This document shows positions 34,569 through 43,417 of a DNA stretch of 64,000 nt, piece by piece (position 1 is the first letter of the stretch; each line of letters begins with the position of its first letter). This DNA is from Dehalogenimonas sp. WBC-2 (GTDB taxonomy: Bacteria; Chloroflexota; Dehalococcoidia; Dehalococcoidales; Dehalococcoidaceae). The stretch covers positions 124,001 through 188,000 of the forward strand of contig CP011392.1 of NCBI GenBank assembly GCA_001005265.1, read 5' to 3'. The notes under the pieces are model-generated. The model was given only the letters and a program-made list of their open reading frames with translations, ran no database searches and had not been told where the DNA came from. The position numbers and the translations under genes were made by a program.

Positions 34569-35957
34569 TTGAATTCATCAATCTTAAAGAAAGGCCTCAG
34601 CGGACTGGTTGCCATTAGCATCCTGACCGCCTCCCTTGTGGCCGCCATCCCGTTGGCCGCCGCCAACGCCAATGCCATCACCATAGAGAGTAAATCCGTT
34701 GACAATGGCAACACGTTCGATGTGCACGTGAGCGTCACCGCCGACAATGCCTCCGGCGGCCAGGCCAAGATAACCTTCGACGCCTCCATGTTCACCCTCA
34801 ACAGCGCTACCTACAACACCACTCCCAAGTTCTTCGGCACCGGCGAGTTCGATGTCGAAGCGGTCATCGACAACACTGCCGGCACCGTTCTCCTGACCTC
34901 CACCAACGGCGGCGGCACTAAACCGCCGGTTACCGGTACTGGCGTCTGGGCCACCCTCAACTTCACCGCCAAGGTAGCCGCTGCTAACAGCGTCCAGACC
35001 CTTGGCTTTGTTGCCGTCGAGTCTTTCATGGCTGATAGTGTTCCTGCCGCCATGCCCACCGACATGAATACCGGTTCAATCATCATCGGCAACCCGCCCA
35101 CCCCTGACTTCACCGTCAGTAACATAACTAAGACTATCGTCCACACAGGCGCGGATGCCTCCACCGACCCGACCACCTACACCGTTTCCTTTGACGTCAA
35201 CAACATTGGCAATGATGATGCTCCCGCCTCTATTGCCACCATTGACGTTGACGGTGTCACCGTCAATGTCGCCATTGACGCCATCGCCCATGGTGCTTCT
35301 TTCTCCGCCACCAGTTCCGAGATTACTCTGACCGGCGCCAAGGACAACTTCACCATCACCGCCGACGGAAACAGCGTAATCGCCGAATCCAACGAGTCGA
35401 ACAACTCAACCTCCGATTCATTCACCTTCCTTTACCCTGTGGCTGGTGTTCTTCATGAGACTGCTATTGATGGTTACATCAGCGGCAGTCTGGAATTCAC
35501 CGTGCCCGCTTCTGTTGATTTCGGCGCCATGAGCCTCGGCAACAACAACTACTCCGGTATACTGAACGTCAAGACCAATGATGACTGGCAGGTAAACATC
35601 AAGTCTGACGCCGATACCAATGGTTTCATGACCAAATGGGATGGCTCTGTATATGCTACGAACATTCAACTGCACAATGCCATGGTCATTACCACCACCG
35701 GTGGTAATGTTCCCGGCGAAACAGGATACGTTGCATCTCCCGGTCAGGTTACCCCTGAAAACAATATCGTCACTCTGACCGACACCGAGCAGATCCTTGC
35801 CAAGGGCAACACTGATGGCCAGGTAACTTCTATTGATGGTCTGAGCACCCAGGGTGAAGACCGTGGCCTCAGCTACGACCAGTTGGTAGTGGCTTCAGAC
35901 GCCGCTGCTACCTACCACATCGTTGTTTCCTTCATCGCCACCAATATCGTCAACTAA
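34569..35957 (+). CDS. Secreted cohesin-domain protein with CARDB-like domain
   Basis: 462 residues, TTG start (34569) with GAGGAG 6 bp upstream. Signal peptide ending near AAANANA (about residue 37). Cohesin domain about 38-172 (TFDVHVSVTADNASGGQAKITFD start, GTGVWATLNFTA end). Then a CARDB-like Ig domain (about 178-285; SNITKTIVH, NNIGNDDAPA, ESNESNNS), and a C-terminal beta domain (about 300-460) that I do not recognise. No membrane anchor or lipobox. C-rich codon use like the previous gene. Natural partner for the dockerin of the PstS-like protein. Confidence 0.85.
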   Translation: MNSSILKKGLSGLVAISILTASLVAAIPLAAANANAITIESKSVDNGNTFDVHVSVTADNASGGQAKITFDASMFTLNSATYNTTPKFFGTGEFDVEAVIDNTAGTVLLTSTNGGGTKPPVTGTGVWATLNFTAKVAAANSVQTLGFVAVESFMADSVPAAMPTDMNTGSIIIGNPPTPDFTVSNITKTIVHTGADASTDPTTYTVSFDVNNIGNDDAPASIATIDVDGVTVNVAIDAIAHGASFSATSSEITLTGAKDNFTITADGNSVIAESNESNNSTSDSFTFLYPVAGVLHETAIDGYISGSLEFTVPASVDFGAMSLGNNNYSGILNVKTNDDWQVNIKSDADTNGFMTKWDGSVYATNIQLHNAMVITTTGGNVPGETGYVASPGQVTPENNIVTLTDTEQILAKGNTDGQVTSIDGLSTQGEDRGLSYDQLVVASDAAATYHIVVSFIATNIVN

Positions 35958-35973
35958 TCATCGCGTGGAGAAA

Positions 35974-36005
35974 CGCCCGGGAGCGGATTTCACCGCTCCC
36001 GGGCG
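35974..36005 (+). promoter_or_regulatory. Very stable intercistronic hairpin, no U-tract
   Basis: CGCCCGGGAGCGG (35974-35986), loop ATTTCA, CCGCTCCCGGGCG (35993-36005): 13 bp without mismatch, 16 bp after the cohesin gene stop. The following bases are TCAAGGAAAAAG, not a U-run, so it is more likely an mRNA-stabilising or processing structure or a partial terminator than a full terminator. Confidence 0.7.
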
Positions 36006-36045
36006 TCAAGGAAAAAGACAGTTGGAATGCCGGAGTGAGAGACAG

Positions 36046-38181
36046 ATGAAAAAATACCTGATTGGCACCTTGATTTTATTGACAGCAATTGTTGGGTTAA
36101 TACCGGCAATTTCAGCGGTCGCACAGAATAGCATCAGCATACAAGTCTCACCGAGCGAGATCGTTCAAGATTCGGTAACCGCCGGTCAGAGCAAGCAATA
36201 CACCCTATCAGTGGACACCGCTTTTCCGCTGGTGCTGGAAGTTGCAGGGTTGGGGCAGTCATTAGATGGAGCCAGCCAGGTGCTTGCGGCGGCGCAAGAC
36301 ATATTGACCCAATCATGTAGCAGTTGGATTACCTTGGATAAGTCTATCCTTAATCCCGGTAGCGAACAGGATGTTAAAGCGACGTTAAATGTTCCGGCCA
36401 ATGCCCAGCCTGGAGAATATTATGCTTCCCTTTATTTTCATACCCAGCCTAACACCGACAACGGCACCGCGATTATCACCGGTGTCTTGGTGCCATTAAT
36501 TGTCGATGTCAATACCTCTTCTTTCACCCCGACCATCGATATTCATATGAACTCGCTGGACATCTCCAATGCTTACGTTGGCAAGAACATCAAAATTATT
36601 ACTACAGCAACTAATATTGGAAACGTGATGTTCCGGAATGCCAGGGTAACTACGGCTGTAAAAAACAGTAGCGGGCAAATTATCTGGGAAGAGACTTCAG
36701 ACATATCCGGTTCAACGTTATTTCCGAATTATCCCCGAAGGGTTGTTTCCACTTTTTCAGGAATCGGCTTAACCCCGGGAAACTATACTGCCATCTCAAC
36801 TGTTAAGACTGAAGATGGCGAACCTATCGGAGCAACATTGACCAAGGATTTCCAAGTCAGTCAACCTCCGGCAATACCTGGCATTCCAACATTGACAGGG
36901 CCTGGCGAAAGTACAGTCCCTGGACCAGTGATAAACACACTGTCGCCAACTTTGAGTTGGTCAAGTGTCAGTGGAGCAGACAGCTATAATCTCGTGATTA
37001 GAAGTGAACCTTATAACGGTACTGATAAGGTATTTGAATATCCAGGGGTTACCGGAACATCGCTTACTGTGCCTGCGGGTAAATTACTCAGTGGTGCCAA
37101 ATATGTATGGGAGCTTACTGCGGTCAACGTCGGGGGTGAAAGCGCCGCCGCAAAAATGTATTTCCAAACACCGGCGACAGTAAGTACTACTTTGACGACG
37201 GGCGGAGTGACAAACATAACTTCCACAAGTGCCACGCTGACAGGCACCTTGACCTCTAAGGGCGGGTTCAGCCAGGTAGATGTCAGTTTTCAATACGGTA
37301 TCAGTAATTCTGTGCTAAATTCCTCTTCTCCTATTATCAATCGAACCAGTCCAGGACCTTTTTCAGCAGTCTTGAACGAGTTGTCGCCGGACACAATCTA
37401 CTATTACAGGGCAAAGGTGCAGGGCTCGACCGGTGAACCGGTGTATGGTAGTACCCTATCATTCCGGACTCAAACCGTGCCTCCGCCTACTTCAACACAA
37501 CCATCCAATACTCCTCTGAAAGACTACTTCTTACCTCTTATCGATGAATCCAGCCTGACCTCAGCCGATGGCACATATCTGAATGCTTTGGATAAATCGG
37601 GGTGCGAGGTATCAGTCACCGGTGCTTCCGGGAATATCAAAATTATTGCAGGCCGTTACCTCAATGAGCCACAGGCTGCGGTGGCTTTTTCAACGGGTCT
37701 AGTCGACGGGGGAACGGGCAAGTCCGGCATTAAGTGGGTAGGTGTCCGGATTGACGGTACAAATTCGGGTATGGCGCGAGTTACCCTGCATTATTCAGAT
37801 ACCGAAGTAAAAGACTACGATCTTGCGAGCCTGTTCTTAGCTTATCTTAACGGTGGTTCATGGCGGAGGGCAACCAATACCACCGTATCGGCGACAAATC
37901 ATACTATCTCTGCGGATATTCCCGTTGTCAGGCTGACTGGAACAGTTATCGGTATGGGAGGCACTACCTCAAAGAAGACTTCGGCTGTGATACCCGTGGG
38001 TCCTATAGGTGACAATCCTACGCAGAATCCGCCTGCGGTAGTAGGAATGCCGTGGTCTATGGTCGGTATCATTGTCGGCACCATTTTTATTGTCGGCGTT
38101 GTTGTCATCGTAATTGAGTTGAACCGCAGAAAACGCATTGTCGGGAACCAGGACTTTGAAGCTCCGTACAATCGCGAATAA
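36046..38181 (+). CDS. Membrane-anchored surface protein with DUF916-like and Fn3 domains
   Basis: 711 residues from the ATG at 36046, chosen for the signal peptide that begins MKKYLIG and a GGAG upstream. About residues 28-285 form two Ig-like beta domains resembling the WxL-associated DUF916 family (SPSEIVQDSVTAGQ; YYASLYFHTQP; TNIGNVMFRNARV). Two Fn3-like domains follow (about 305-500), then a Pro/Thr linker, a further beta domain (about 510-640), a transmembrane helix (about 667-690) and a positively charged short tail. Probably a stalk next to the cohesin proteins. Confidence 0.75.
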   Translation: MKKYLIGTLILLTAIVGLIPAISAVAQNSISIQVSPSEIVQDSVTAGQSKQYTLSVDTAFPLVLEVAGLGQSLDGASQVLAAAQDILTQSCSSWITLDKSILNPGSEQDVKATLNVPANAQPGEYYASLYFHTQPNTDNGTAIITGVLVPLIVDVNTSSFTPTIDIHMNSLDISNAYVGKNIKIITTATNIGNVMFRNARVTTAVKNSSGQIIWEETSDISGSTLFPNYPRRVVSTFSGIGLTPGNYTAISTVKTEDGEPIGATLTKDFQVSQPPAIPGIPTLTGPGESTVPGPVINTLSPTLSWSSVSGADSYNLVIRSEPYNGTDKVFEYPGVTGTSLTVPAGKLLSGAKYVWELTAVNVGGESAAAKMYFQTPATVSTTLTTGGVTNITSTSATLTGTLTSKGGFSQVDVSFQYGISNSVLNSSSPIINRTSPGPFSAVLNELSPDTIYYYRAKVQGSTGEPVYGSTLSFRTQTVPPPTSTQPSNTPLKDYFLPLIDESSLTSADGTYLNALDKSGCEVSVTGASGNIKIIAGRYLNEPQAAVAFSTGLVDGGTGKSGIKWVGVRIDGTNSGMARVTLHYSDTEVKDYDLASLFLAYLNGGSWRRATNTTVSATNHTISADIPVVRLTGTVIGMGGTTSKKTSAVIPVGPIGDNPTQNPPAVVGMPWSMVGIIVGTIFIVGVVVIVIELNRRKRIVGNQDFEAPYNRE

Positions 38182-38193
38182 CAAAGGATCGAT

Positions 38194-40680
38194 ATGAGAA
38201 GAACTCTAATGCCAACAACAGATCTGAGAACCAAGGGTTTATCCCTGGTTTTTGGAACTGTATTGTTGCTTACGCAATTAGTAACAGGATCAATCCACGT
38301 CAGTGCCGCGGTTTGTAGCGTAAGCGCCGTGCCTTCTATTACCACCGTAGCCCCAGGCGGCAGTTTCGACGTGGCCATCAAAGTATCCAGCGATACTCCG
38401 ACTTCTGGTGGCCAATTCAAATTGAATTGGGACACAACAAAAGTTCAGTGCACTTCAGCTGAAAAAGGGACATTTTTTGTACCATCAGGGGTACAGGGAA
38501 CCGTGTATTGGTCGCCAGACGACCCCGTAATCGACAACACCGTTGGCCGTTTTCCTGATCAGCCTCAAGAAACAGTTTCCAACCCCCAGGCCGTGGCGCT
38601 TTTCGGATTTCCCGCTGGTTTCGGGCCTACAGGCACGGGTGATTTTTATATTCTGCATATGACAGTAAAATCAGATGCCAGTGGAACCTGTAATTTCACC
38701 CTGTCGGATGTCTTCTTGGGTGGTCTCACCAATACCGATAATATTACTCCCGATCTTCATCCCGAAGTTGTCAATGGCAGTATAACCATTGGGGTTCCGC
38801 AACCCACTGTGGATACCAGCGCTCCCAGCGCCATTGCCAGCACAACTATGACGCTAAATGGCAACCTGACATCACTGGGCAGCGGTAACAGCGCCCAGGT
38901 GAGTTTCGAATGGGGGATTTCGACATCGTATGGCAGCTCGACCACCGCCGAAACCAAAACGGCCATCGGGGCCTTCACCGCTGGCATAACCGGCCTTACC
39001 GCAGACACCGAGTACCATTACCATGCCAAAGCTGTGGTGGGGGACACACCGTACTATGGGGCTGACCAGACGTTCCGAACCACAGTCACAGGCACGACGG
39101 CGCCGGGAGTCACCACCAGCGCCGCTTCAACGGTGGCCAACGTTTCGGCTAAGCTGAACGGCAACCTGACTTCGTTAGGCGGCAATGGTAGCGTCTCGGT
39201 CAATTTTGAATACGGTACGACCTCAACCTACGGCACCACGACAAACGCCCAAGCGATGACCGCTGTAGGAGCATTCAGTTTCAACATCGTCGGATTGACC
39301 GAAAACACGACCTACCATTACCGGGCCACGGCGACTGTCGGGTCAACCGTGGCGGTTGGCCCCGATATGACCTTTACTACCCAGCCAGTTATAACCCCCT
39401 TGGGGGTAACAACGGCCGCGGCTAACACCATTACACAGACTGGCACCAAGCTAAATGGTAACCTAACTTCACTTTCCAGTGATGTGATGGTATCGGTTAG
39501 TTTTGAGTATGGAACCTCTACAAATTACGGAAGCTCTACAACTACCCAATCTAGAACCGCAATCGGAGTATTCAATGCCACTCTCTCGGGCTTGACTCCA
39601 GGCACTACCTATCACTTCAGGTCTAAAGCTGTTGGCAGCACTACGGTATACGGCAATGACGCGGTATTTACCACCTCTCCCTCGGCTACGACTCCAAGTA
39701 CGCAAGATGGTGGAACTATAATAATCGTGGGAGGTGGCGAACCACAAATTCTTGACATTTCGGGAGTTATCAATAGCGGTGGAGTCTTCCAAGAAGATTT
39801 CGTTATCGACTTGAAATACGGGACAGACTGGATCGGCATCATCATCAAGAAGGGTACTCGGGCGCTTGACGCTGATGGTCGGCCACTCACCTCAATTGGT
39901 GTTACGGCGCCAGTGTCTCTGGCCTCGCCACCGTCAAGTATAAGCCCTGTACTAGTATTCGAATTGAGCCCGAGCGGGGCGACGTTCAGCATGCCGCTAA
40001 CGTTTACATACCAGTTTGATACGAGGCAACTCCCTTCCGGCGCCAATGCCAGCGATTTGTATATGGCCTTTTATCAAGCTGGTCAAAATACCTGGCAAAT
40101 GGTCGACTATACATTGGATGCGGCTAACAATCGTATCATGGGCAATCTAAGCCATTTCAGCATGTACGCTGTCCTGGTAAATAGCAGTGTCGGCTTGCTG
40201 TCTGGCGGAAGCGGTTTTGGTTGGAATATAGCGGCGACTATTATCATATGCGAGTTGTTGGTAGGCGGTGTTGTAGTCTACCTCTTCAGCCGTCGACGGC
40301 AGCCGGTTCCAGCTATTGCAAGGGCACAGTACAGGTACCAGAGCCAAGCTGCCGCAGTTCCGCGGTCAATGCGAGCGATGGGTCGGCCGCCAGCGCAGAC
40401 AGAAGACAGGGAAACTGAGACGATTATCTGGGATGACTTGTTAAAAGGAAAGCAAGTCTCTAAGACGGCATTCAAAACCCACCTGGAGATCATAGGGGGC
40501 AAATTGGTTGTCCCGGCAGACAAGAACACCACCGATTTCGAAATCATCAGCACACCGGAGCAAAGGACCGTAATCTCTCTGGAGTTCGATCCTGAGACTA
40601 ATCCACGCGGCACGGCCAAAATCAAGGTACTAGGCACAGTTACAGAATACGAAAAATCGAAGGAGTTGAAGCATGAATAA
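38194..40680 (+). CDS. Membrane-spanning cohesin protein with three Fn3 repeats and cytoplasmic tail
   Basis: 828 residues. Signal peptide, cohesin domain (about 45-205; PGGSFDVAIKVSSD, GGQFKLNWDTTKV, GTGDFYILHMTV), three closely related Fn3 repeats (about 208-495, each with LNGNLTSL and a TxYHYRAKA end), and a beta domain (about 510-660). One transmembrane helix follows (about 672-695, then SRRRQ), and a cytoplasmic tail of about 130 residues with a DUF-like beta part (FKTHLEIIGGKLVVPADK). The tail could sense or couple to something inside. Its stop overlaps the next start (ATGAATAA). Confidence 0.82.
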   Translation: MRRTLMPTTDLRTKGLSLVFGTVLLLTQLVTGSIHVSAAVCSVSAVPSITTVAPGGSFDVAIKVSSDTPTSGGQFKLNWDTTKVQCTSAEKGTFFVPSGVQGTVYWSPDDPVIDNTVGRFPDQPQETVSNPQAVALFGFPAGFGPTGTGDFYILHMTVKSDASGTCNFTLSDVFLGGLTNTDNITPDLHPEVVNGSITIGVPQPTVDTSAPSAIASTTMTLNGNLTSLGSGNSAQVSFEWGISTSYGSSTTAETKTAIGAFTAGITGLTADTEYHYHAKAVVGDTPYYGADQTFRTTVTGTTAPGVTTSAASTVANVSAKLNGNLTSLGGNGSVSVNFEYGTTSTYGTTTNAQAMTAVGAFSFNIVGLTENTTYHYRATATVGSTVAVGPDMTFTTQPVITPLGVTTAAANTITQTGTKLNGNLTSLSSDVMVSVSFEYGTSTNYGSSTTTQSRTAIGVFNATLSGLTPGTTYHFRSKAVGSTTVYGNDAVFTTSPSATTPSTQDGGTIIIVGGGEPQILDISGVINSGGVFQEDFVIDLKYGTDWIGIIIKKGTRALDADGRPLTSIGVTAPVSLASPPSSISPVLVFELSPSGATFSMPLTFTYQFDTRQLPSGANASDLYMAFYQAGQNTWQMVDYTLDAANNRIMGNLSHFSMYAVLVNSSVGLLSGGSGFGWNIAATIIICELLVGGVVVYLFSRRRQPVPAIARAQYRYQSQAAAVPRSMRAMGRPPAQTEDRETETIIWDDLLKGKQVSKTAFKTHLEIIGGKLVVPADKNTTDFEIISTPEQRTVISLEFDPETNPRGTAKIKVLGTVTEYEKSKELKHE

Positions 40681-41357
40681 GTTTGGCATCGGGAAAAATT
40701 TAATAGTTATGTCCTGTATGGCGGGTACGTTGGTTCTGGCAGCGGCAGGATGTGGAGGTGGGGGGGGGCGATAATAGCAATATTATCCGCACAACCGACT
40801 CGGGATTTACGACGACAACACCACCTCCGCCAACTAAAACCACGGCACCTGCCACCGACAAAATAAGCGTCACTGCCGTACCATCAAAGATTACGGTGAA
40901 ACCTGGAGAAACGTTCGATGTATTTATCAGGGTGGTCAATGACCAGCAGTGCCGCGGCGTGTCCTTCACTCTGAATTGGGATACCAGCAAAGTGACATGC
41001 AACTCTGGGGAACCTGGCGCCTACCTGAAGGATTTCGCTTCAGCAAATAATGGCGATTTGTTCTATCTGCCTTCAAAAAATCCGGATGCTGACAATTCCG
41101 CTGGACAGTTTCCAAAGACAGTGGGCACTCAAAAGATGCTCCAAATAGTCATGACTGGGGCGATGACTCCCAATGGTATTTTCGTAGGACCCACTGGCAG
41201 TGGCGACATATATGTCCTGCATATGACGGCCAATTCCGGGGTTAGCGGTAACGTGACTTTCAGCTTGTCCAACGTAATTCTTGGGGATACCAGTCCTGAT
41301 ATCCCGAAAGATCTCAATGCCAAGGTGAACAACGGGCAAATCACGATATCGCCGTAA
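40673..41357 (+). CDS. Cohesin-domain lipoprotein, frameshifted by one base at a G9 tract
   Basis: The ATG at 40673 starts a perfect lipoprotein signal (MNKFGIGKN..., LVLAAAGC with Cys27 at 40751-40753). Four codons later the frame runs into TAA at 40772 because of nine consecutive G (40760-40768). With eight G the frame continues as CGGGGGDNSNIIRTT into a complete cohesin domain (about residues 65-225; PGETFDVFIRVVND, FTLNWDTSKV, GSGDIYVLHMTA). So the gene is OFF as sequenced, by phase variation, mutation or a sequencing error. A GTG at 40752 would give only an unanchored cytoplasmic product. The stop overlaps the next gene (TAATG). Confidence 0.75.
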
Positions 41358-41389
41358 TGTGCACAATCAACTCGATAGGCATTACAGAA

Positions 41390-42421
41390 ATGAAAGTTAA
41401 AATCAAAATCGTGACAATCCTTGTCCTGGCCCTCTTGCTGCCGCTATTCGGTTGCACAGTGCAGGGACAGAATGCGGAAGGAATACGGATTGGAGGAGCC
41501 GGAGACATGGCTTACCTGACGCTCCTATTAGATGAATGGGCAGCGAAAGACCCCAACGTGCCATTAGTAAGTATGTCCGTTTTAACAGATGGCATTACAG
41601 AGTTGAAACAAGGCAAATACGATGCCGTGTTGGTGGGCAGAGAACTGACGTCTGCCGAATTAGAGGGGATAACGGATTACATCATAGCATATGATGCTGT
41701 CTGCATCGTGGTGGATGAAAATACCTACCTTGGAGGATCGAAAGACAATATTTTCCTATCTCCGACTGGTGAACAGTATATCTATCCATCGGTCAAGTTC
41801 ACAGGGCTTAAAGGCTTGTCCACCGATGATGTGAAAAATATGTTTACAGGTGGTTTGCAGTGGACCGGCGAGTACTACGAAAGCAAACCTGGAATTGACC
41901 CCGGTAGCGTACTATGGCAGATAGAAGGTGGAAAATACGCTTGGGTGCAAACTCTCAGGCAGTTGTCATCCGCCTTTTCTTTCCAGGTCGGCAAATTCGA
42001 CACTCAGACAGTCCTTTTCCAAACACTCGGGCTGGATGAAAACCAGTTCATTTCCAAACTAAATGCGCTTTCCAGCACTCGGTACAAACTGGAGGAAGAA
42101 GTCATTTCATACGAGTACAGCAATTCGACCTATTCGCAGGAATATGGAATTCAAGACTTTTTATTCCACGTTGCATTCGCGTCAAGACGGGCAATGACCA
42201 TGGCTCCTCAGCATTCTCCGGTCAGGGTGCTGAGTATAGACGGAATCGACCCACTGACAAACCCAGCTTCAGTGTACGATGGCAGCTACCCATTCAGCCG
42301 CCAGATCCACCTGCTTGTGAAAAACGACGCACCGGCTAATGTCAAAGCGCTGGGCGAACTGCTAACCTCACTGGCCGGACAACAATTCATGGCGGACTCA
42401 GGGTACCTGCCGCTTCCATAA
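41390..42421 (+). CDS. Second PstS-like lipoprotein, lacking the usual phosphate-loop motifs
   Basis: 343 residues from the ATG at 41390, which begins the signal peptide (lipobox LPLFGC); an ATG at 41357 overlapping the previous stop is the alternative start. Overall PBP-like fold of the PstS group: GAGDMAYL at the N-terminal loop, DDVKNMFTGGLQW and the C-terminal YPFSRQIHLLVK / GQQFMADSGYLPLP. The GSGT phosphate-binding segment expected after the hinge is not found. It directly precedes pstC, so it could be an adaptor or bind another ligand. Confidence 0.8.
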   Translation: MKVKIKIVTILVLALLLPLFGCTVQGQNAEGIRIGGAGDMAYLTLLLDEWAAKDPNVPLVSMSVLTDGITELKQGKYDAVLVGRELTSAELEGITDYIIAYDAVCIVVDENTYLGGSKDNIFLSPTGEQYIYPSVKFTGLKGLSTDDVKNMFTGGLQWTGEYYESKPGIDPGSVLWQIEGGKYAWVQTLRQLSSAFSFQVGKFDTQTVLFQTLGLDENQFISKLNALSSTRYKLEEEVISYEYSNSTYSQEYGIQDFLFHVAFASRRAMTMAPQHSPVRVLSIDGIDPLTNPASVYDGSYPFSRQIHLLVKNDAPANVKALGELLTSLAGQQFMADSGYLPLP

Positions 42422-42448
42422 TAATTATTGCCAGGATCGGATAAGTTT

Positions 42449-43417
42449 TTGAAACATATAAAGAAAATGGTACCGAAAACCCTCTTTTTCATCTTGGCGA
42501 TGGTGCCTGTGATCGCCCTGATCCTGATTACAGTAAACCTCATTGCGGGCAGCATACTTGCTGTCGATTATCTTGGTTTTGGCCTGTTTAAAAATTCTTT
42601 CATCCCGAGTCCCGAATCTGCCAATGGATTAACACCCGATCAGATGAACTACGGCATTCTGCCGGCGTTGTGGGGGACGTTACTGGTTGTAGGCATTTCA
42701 GTTTCCATTGCCTTCCCGATTTCCCTGGCGCTGGCGGTACTCACTAACGAATATCTAAAAAGACCGTTCAATTCAATGCTTCGAGCGGTAATGGGCGTGT
42801 TATCCGGCATTCCCCCGATTATCTACGCCTTTATAGGTGGATCATTCTATCTATGGTTCCTTTGGCCAAAGCTTGCGGGCAAAGCACTTTCCGGGGCTGA
42901 CCTGCCAGCAGCCAATATGTTACCCACCGACCAGAGCGCCACCATTTTAGGTGCCATGATGTTGGCAATGCTCATAGTGCCGTTTCTCACTCCGCTTCTG
43001 GACGACGCGATTCACAACGTTCCGTCGACATTGAAGGAAGCTTCGTTGTCACTCGGTGCGGGGCAGTGGCATACCCTGCGCTCAGTGACCCTGCAGTTTG
43101 CAATGCCGGGCTTGTTGAATGCGCTATTACTAGGGATATTAACGGCACTGGGCGAAGCCATCATAGTATCATATACCATTGGATTTACGGCGAGTGCGTT
43201 GCCCCAACCAATTTTCGACCTCCTACAGCGAACACCGCCGTTCACTGCCACCATCGCTTACCTGACAGGTGGCGGTTTCTCCTTTGCGCAGCTGATCGGG
43301 CCGGTTGGCAAGTCAGTGGGGCATTTCATGGGACTGCTGCTCCTCATAGTGGCTTTTGTTATCCTAGGATTCACGACCTACATCCAGCACCGCATCGCCA
43401 AGAGGGTAACGCTATGA
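42449..43417 (+). CDS. pstC: Phosphate ABC transporter permease PstC
   Basis: About 322 residues from the TTG at 42449 (TTG at 42428 and ATG at 42467 are alternatives; AGGA lies 12 bp before 42449). Six-helix permease with the EAA-type loop (EASLSLGAGQWHTLRSVTL, about residues 195-213) that contacts PstB. Its stop overlaps the pstA start by 4 bp. Confidence 0.9.
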   Translation: MKHIKKMVPKTLFFILAMVPVIALILITVNLIAGSILAVDYLGFGLFKNSFIPSPESANGLTPDQMNYGILPALWGTLLVVGISVSIAFPISLALAVLTNEYLKRPFNSMLRAVMGVLSGIPPIIYAFIGGSFYLWFLWPKLAGKALSGADLPAANMLPTDQSATILGAMMLAMLIVPFLTPLLDDAIHNVPSTLKEASLSLGAGQWHTLRSVTLQFAMPGLLNALLLGILTALGEAIIVSYTIGFTASALPQPIFDLLQRTPPFTATIAYLTGGGFSFAQLIGPVGKSVGHFMGLLLLIVAFVILGFTTYIQHRIAKRVTL

